From Polaribacter pacificus (GTDB lineage: Bacteria > Bacteroidota > Bacteroidia > Flavobacteriales > Flavobacteriaceae): a DNA stretch of 64,000 bases. Numbering within the stretch: position 1 is the first letter of the stretch; every line of letters begins with the position of its first letter. A program made the position numbers and the translations under genes. The notes under the pieces are model-generated. The model ran no database searches. It was not told where the DNA came from and saw nothing but the letters and a program-made list of their open reading frames with translations. Location of the stretch: assembly GCF_038024035.1 (NCBI RefSeq), contig NZ_CP150664.1:992001-1056000 (forward strand). Reading direction: 5' to 3'. This document shows positions 62,367 through 64,000 of the stretch, piece by piece.

Positions 62367-64000
62367 ATGAAAAAATACATACATAAAAAAGCCGTCTTTG
62401 CAGCAGTGACTATCCTTGGGATTATTGGCTGTACAGAATTTACAGAAAAAATTGAAGACTTTAATATTGGCGTAACCAATGCTATTTTTGAGCAAACTGC
62501 AACCTTAGAACTTACAGATGTTCATGGCAACCAACAAGACATCATAGATACTGATTTTACCGTAGTCTTTAGCGGAGCAGATGCAGACAAACTGGTGAGT
62601 GAAGCTGGAGAATTTGCCATCACAGAAAATGATGGTTTTATTCAATTAAGCGTAAACCCAAACAAGAGTGTAGGGGTAAAAGAATTAAACTTTGATGTAA
62701 CTGTTAGTGGAGGAAGCTATAAAACAGCTACCTATGCTGTGAAAATTGCAGACACTATTTCTAAGGTAACTTTACCAATGTTAAACGAAGCTAAAACTTT
62801 AGGGCTAGAAAGAAAATCAAATAGCACAAGTCTTACCAATGATGCAACCACCTCTATAGTGACTATGGAAACTTCAAAAGAAAAGTCATTGACATCAACA
62901 AAAATAAGCATCCCAGTGGGCACCAAGTTTATGGACGCTAATGGAGCAGCTGTAACAGGAAGCAATTTAACAACCAACATTAAAAACATAGGTCCGTTTG
63001 GTCTAGTTTTAGACACAGAAATAGACCTTGAGCACATGGAAGTGTTTGATCAAAACAGCAATAAGATAACTAACAAAACACTAAGCTTAATTGGTTATAC
63101 AACGATAGACATCTCCTTAGATGGAAAAAAAATCACAAAATCTACTACGCCCGTTACGGTATCTATAGGTGTTGAAAACAATATCTACAATTTAGAAACA
63201 GGAGCTACATTTAAAATAGGAGACAGCTATCCTATTTACAAAAATGACCAAACGACCAACAACTGGACGTTTTATCAAAATGGTACCGTAGTAAAAGACA
63301 ATACAAATGGCATGCTTCGTATTGAGTTTACGACGACAGAAATGGTGCGTTTTGGTGCGGGTGCACTGACCGCTAAGACAGCAAACAAAAGCTTGGCCAA
63401 TGATTGTACTTCTTCAAATCAAACGAAAGATGATCAAACTTTTTTACGCGGTGGGTTTGGTGGTAGTTCCGTAATTGCTCCTGGTGGAAATGGTACCGTA
63501 ACCTTTGGCGGTGTATTTTCACCTAGTGCACAGGTAACGTTTACCCTTACAGGTGAAAGTGTATCTTCAGCTACGCTGGCAAAAACACAAAACGATGGCA
63601 TCAATCCACAAGTAACACAATTTTTACAACGCGTAACCCAGTTTTTGCAAACCTTAAACATAACAGAATTTAAGGATGCCGTACAATTACAAGTAACAAA
63701 ACATGTTGGTAGTAGCACCGTTTCTGAAGATGTTGAAAAAGAAGATATTTGTGCAGGAGTCGATGCCGTGAATGCCGCAGCTGCTTCCATACCAGATATT
63801 AAAATAGACGTTTCTGCTAACTGTAATGACAAGACACTTGTGCCAGATGGCATTGTTTTATATGTAGAAAAAGATGACCAGACTTTTAAGAATGTTGGCA
63901 CCATTAAAAACGGAAAACTAACGTTAAAAGGTTTTGAGCTAAACAAGGAGTATACTTTTAAAATAATGTACCAAGGTCAAAGCTATGTAAACAAATGGAC
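62367..64000 (+). CDS. Large lipoprotein with Ig-like domains (3' end cut by the window edge)
   Basis: ATG 62367 opens a frame of 544 codons that runs off the right edge. KKYIHKKAVFAAVTILGIIGC is a lipoprotein signal with the lipobox GIIGC. The rest is rich in Thr, Asn, Asp and Gly with beta-sandwich character (VTVSGGSYKTATYAVKI, KITKSTTPVTVSIGVENN), as in surface-exposed Bacteroidota lipoproteins. It is paired with the barrel gene upstream, so it may be the outer partner of that barrel. No catalytic motif is visible in the part shown. Confidence 0.75.
   Translation, partial: MKKYIHKKAVFAAVTILGIIGCTEFTEKIEDFNIGVTNAIFEQTATLELTDVHGNQQDIIDTDFTVVFSGADADKLVSEAGEFAITENDGFIQLSVNPNKSVGVKELNFDVTVSGGSYKTATYAVKIADTISKVTLPMLNEAKTLGLERKSNSTSLTNDATTSIVTMETSKEKSLTSTKISIPVGTKFMDANGAAVTGSNLTTNIKNIGPFGLVLDTEIDLEHMEVFDQNSNKITNKTLSLIGYTTIDISLDGKKITKSTTPVTVSIGVENNIYNLETGATFKIGDSYPIYKNDQTTNNWTFYQNGTVVKDNTNGMLRIEFTTTEMVRFGAGALTAKTANKSLANDCTSSNQTKDDQTFLRGGFGGSSVIAPGGNGTVTFGGVFSPSAQVTFTLTGESVSSATLAKTQNDGINPQVTQFLQRVTQFLQTLNITEFKDAVQLQVTKHVGSSTVSEDVEKEDICAGVDAVNAAAASIPDIKIDVSANCNDKTLVPDGIVLYVEKDDQTFKNVGTIKNGKLTLKGFELNKEYTFKIMYQGQSYVNKW

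Noticed and set aside
62732..63946. Minus-strand frames of 101 and 170 codons
   Set aside because: They are shadows of the open lipoprotein frame on the plus strand, which has a signal peptide and lipobox.

Overview
The window is a low-G+C, Bacteroidota-type segment, almost certainly from a (marine) Flavobacteriaceae genome. The evidence is the gene order rpsU-xerC-hpf-tRNAs-tuf-tRNA-secE-nusG-rplK-rplA-rplJ-rplL-rpoB-rpoC-DUF3467, promoters of the Bacteroidota type (TAnnTTTG at -7, often with TTG 17-19 nt upstream), near absence of Shine-Dalgarno sequences except in front of rpsU, and Bacteroidota-style secreted and outer-membrane proteins.

Bases 1 to about 28200 are a defence island, transcribed leftward throughout. 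From right to left in transcription order it holds: (i) a four-gene operon of a small repeat protein, a KAP P-loop NTPase, a DEDDh exonuclease and an Mrr-like nuclease (28167-24389); (ii) a lone uracil-DNA-glycosylase-like gene; (iii) a WYL-domain regulator; (iv) a long type I restriction-modification operon (22273-11096) with DUF2130, hsdM, hsdS, hsdR and passengers including an OGG-fold protein and a DUF262/HNH protein; (v) a DUF1998 gene relic broken by an in-frame amber codon; (vi) a retron (9877-4729) made of an msr-msd RNA, a retron reverse transcriptase, a protein that looks like a decayed histidine-kinase ATPase, and a protein with a phosphoreceiver domain and a C-terminal HEPN-like RxxxxH motif; (vii) a RecD-like helicase / TPR-OB protein / small Cys protein / GIY-YIG operon running off the left edge. 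Four of these units (helicase operon, retron, DUF1998 relic, type I operon) have the same operator-like element, TGTGCAA-N5-yTrCATA, exactly 9 nt upstream of a TAnnTTTG box. The element is next to the WYL gene, which suggests one WYL-controlled defence regulon. This and the retron effector pair are the most novel content.

Bases 28200-30270 are a border zone: a small secreted protein, a cluster of structured GC-rich hairpin repeats, tRNA-Val and tRNA-Ser with their terminators, and several long inverted repeats.

Bases 30270-64000 are core genome: a TauE/SafE exporter, aroC, an 87-bp tandem array derived from the 3' end of the DUF3467 gene, then the large leftward rpoC/rpoB/ribosomal-protein/nusG/secE/tuf/tRNA block, hpf, xerC and rpsU. 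A 1.2-kb repeat region follows, including about 80-bp tandem copies of the 3' end of the acyl-CoA dehydrogenase gene. Beyond it are a HhH protein, an alanine:Na+ symporter, an RmlD-like reductase, a K+ channel, PspC, and a rightward set of uvrA, a LOG-family gene, a degenerate M1-peptidase/beta-barrel protein, an outer-membrane barrel and a large lipoprotein cut by the right edge. A recurring theme is duplication of gene 3' ends (DUF3467, acyl-CoA dehydrogenase, hsdS, tRNA-Thr), sometimes with a REP-like palindrome inserted in the copy.
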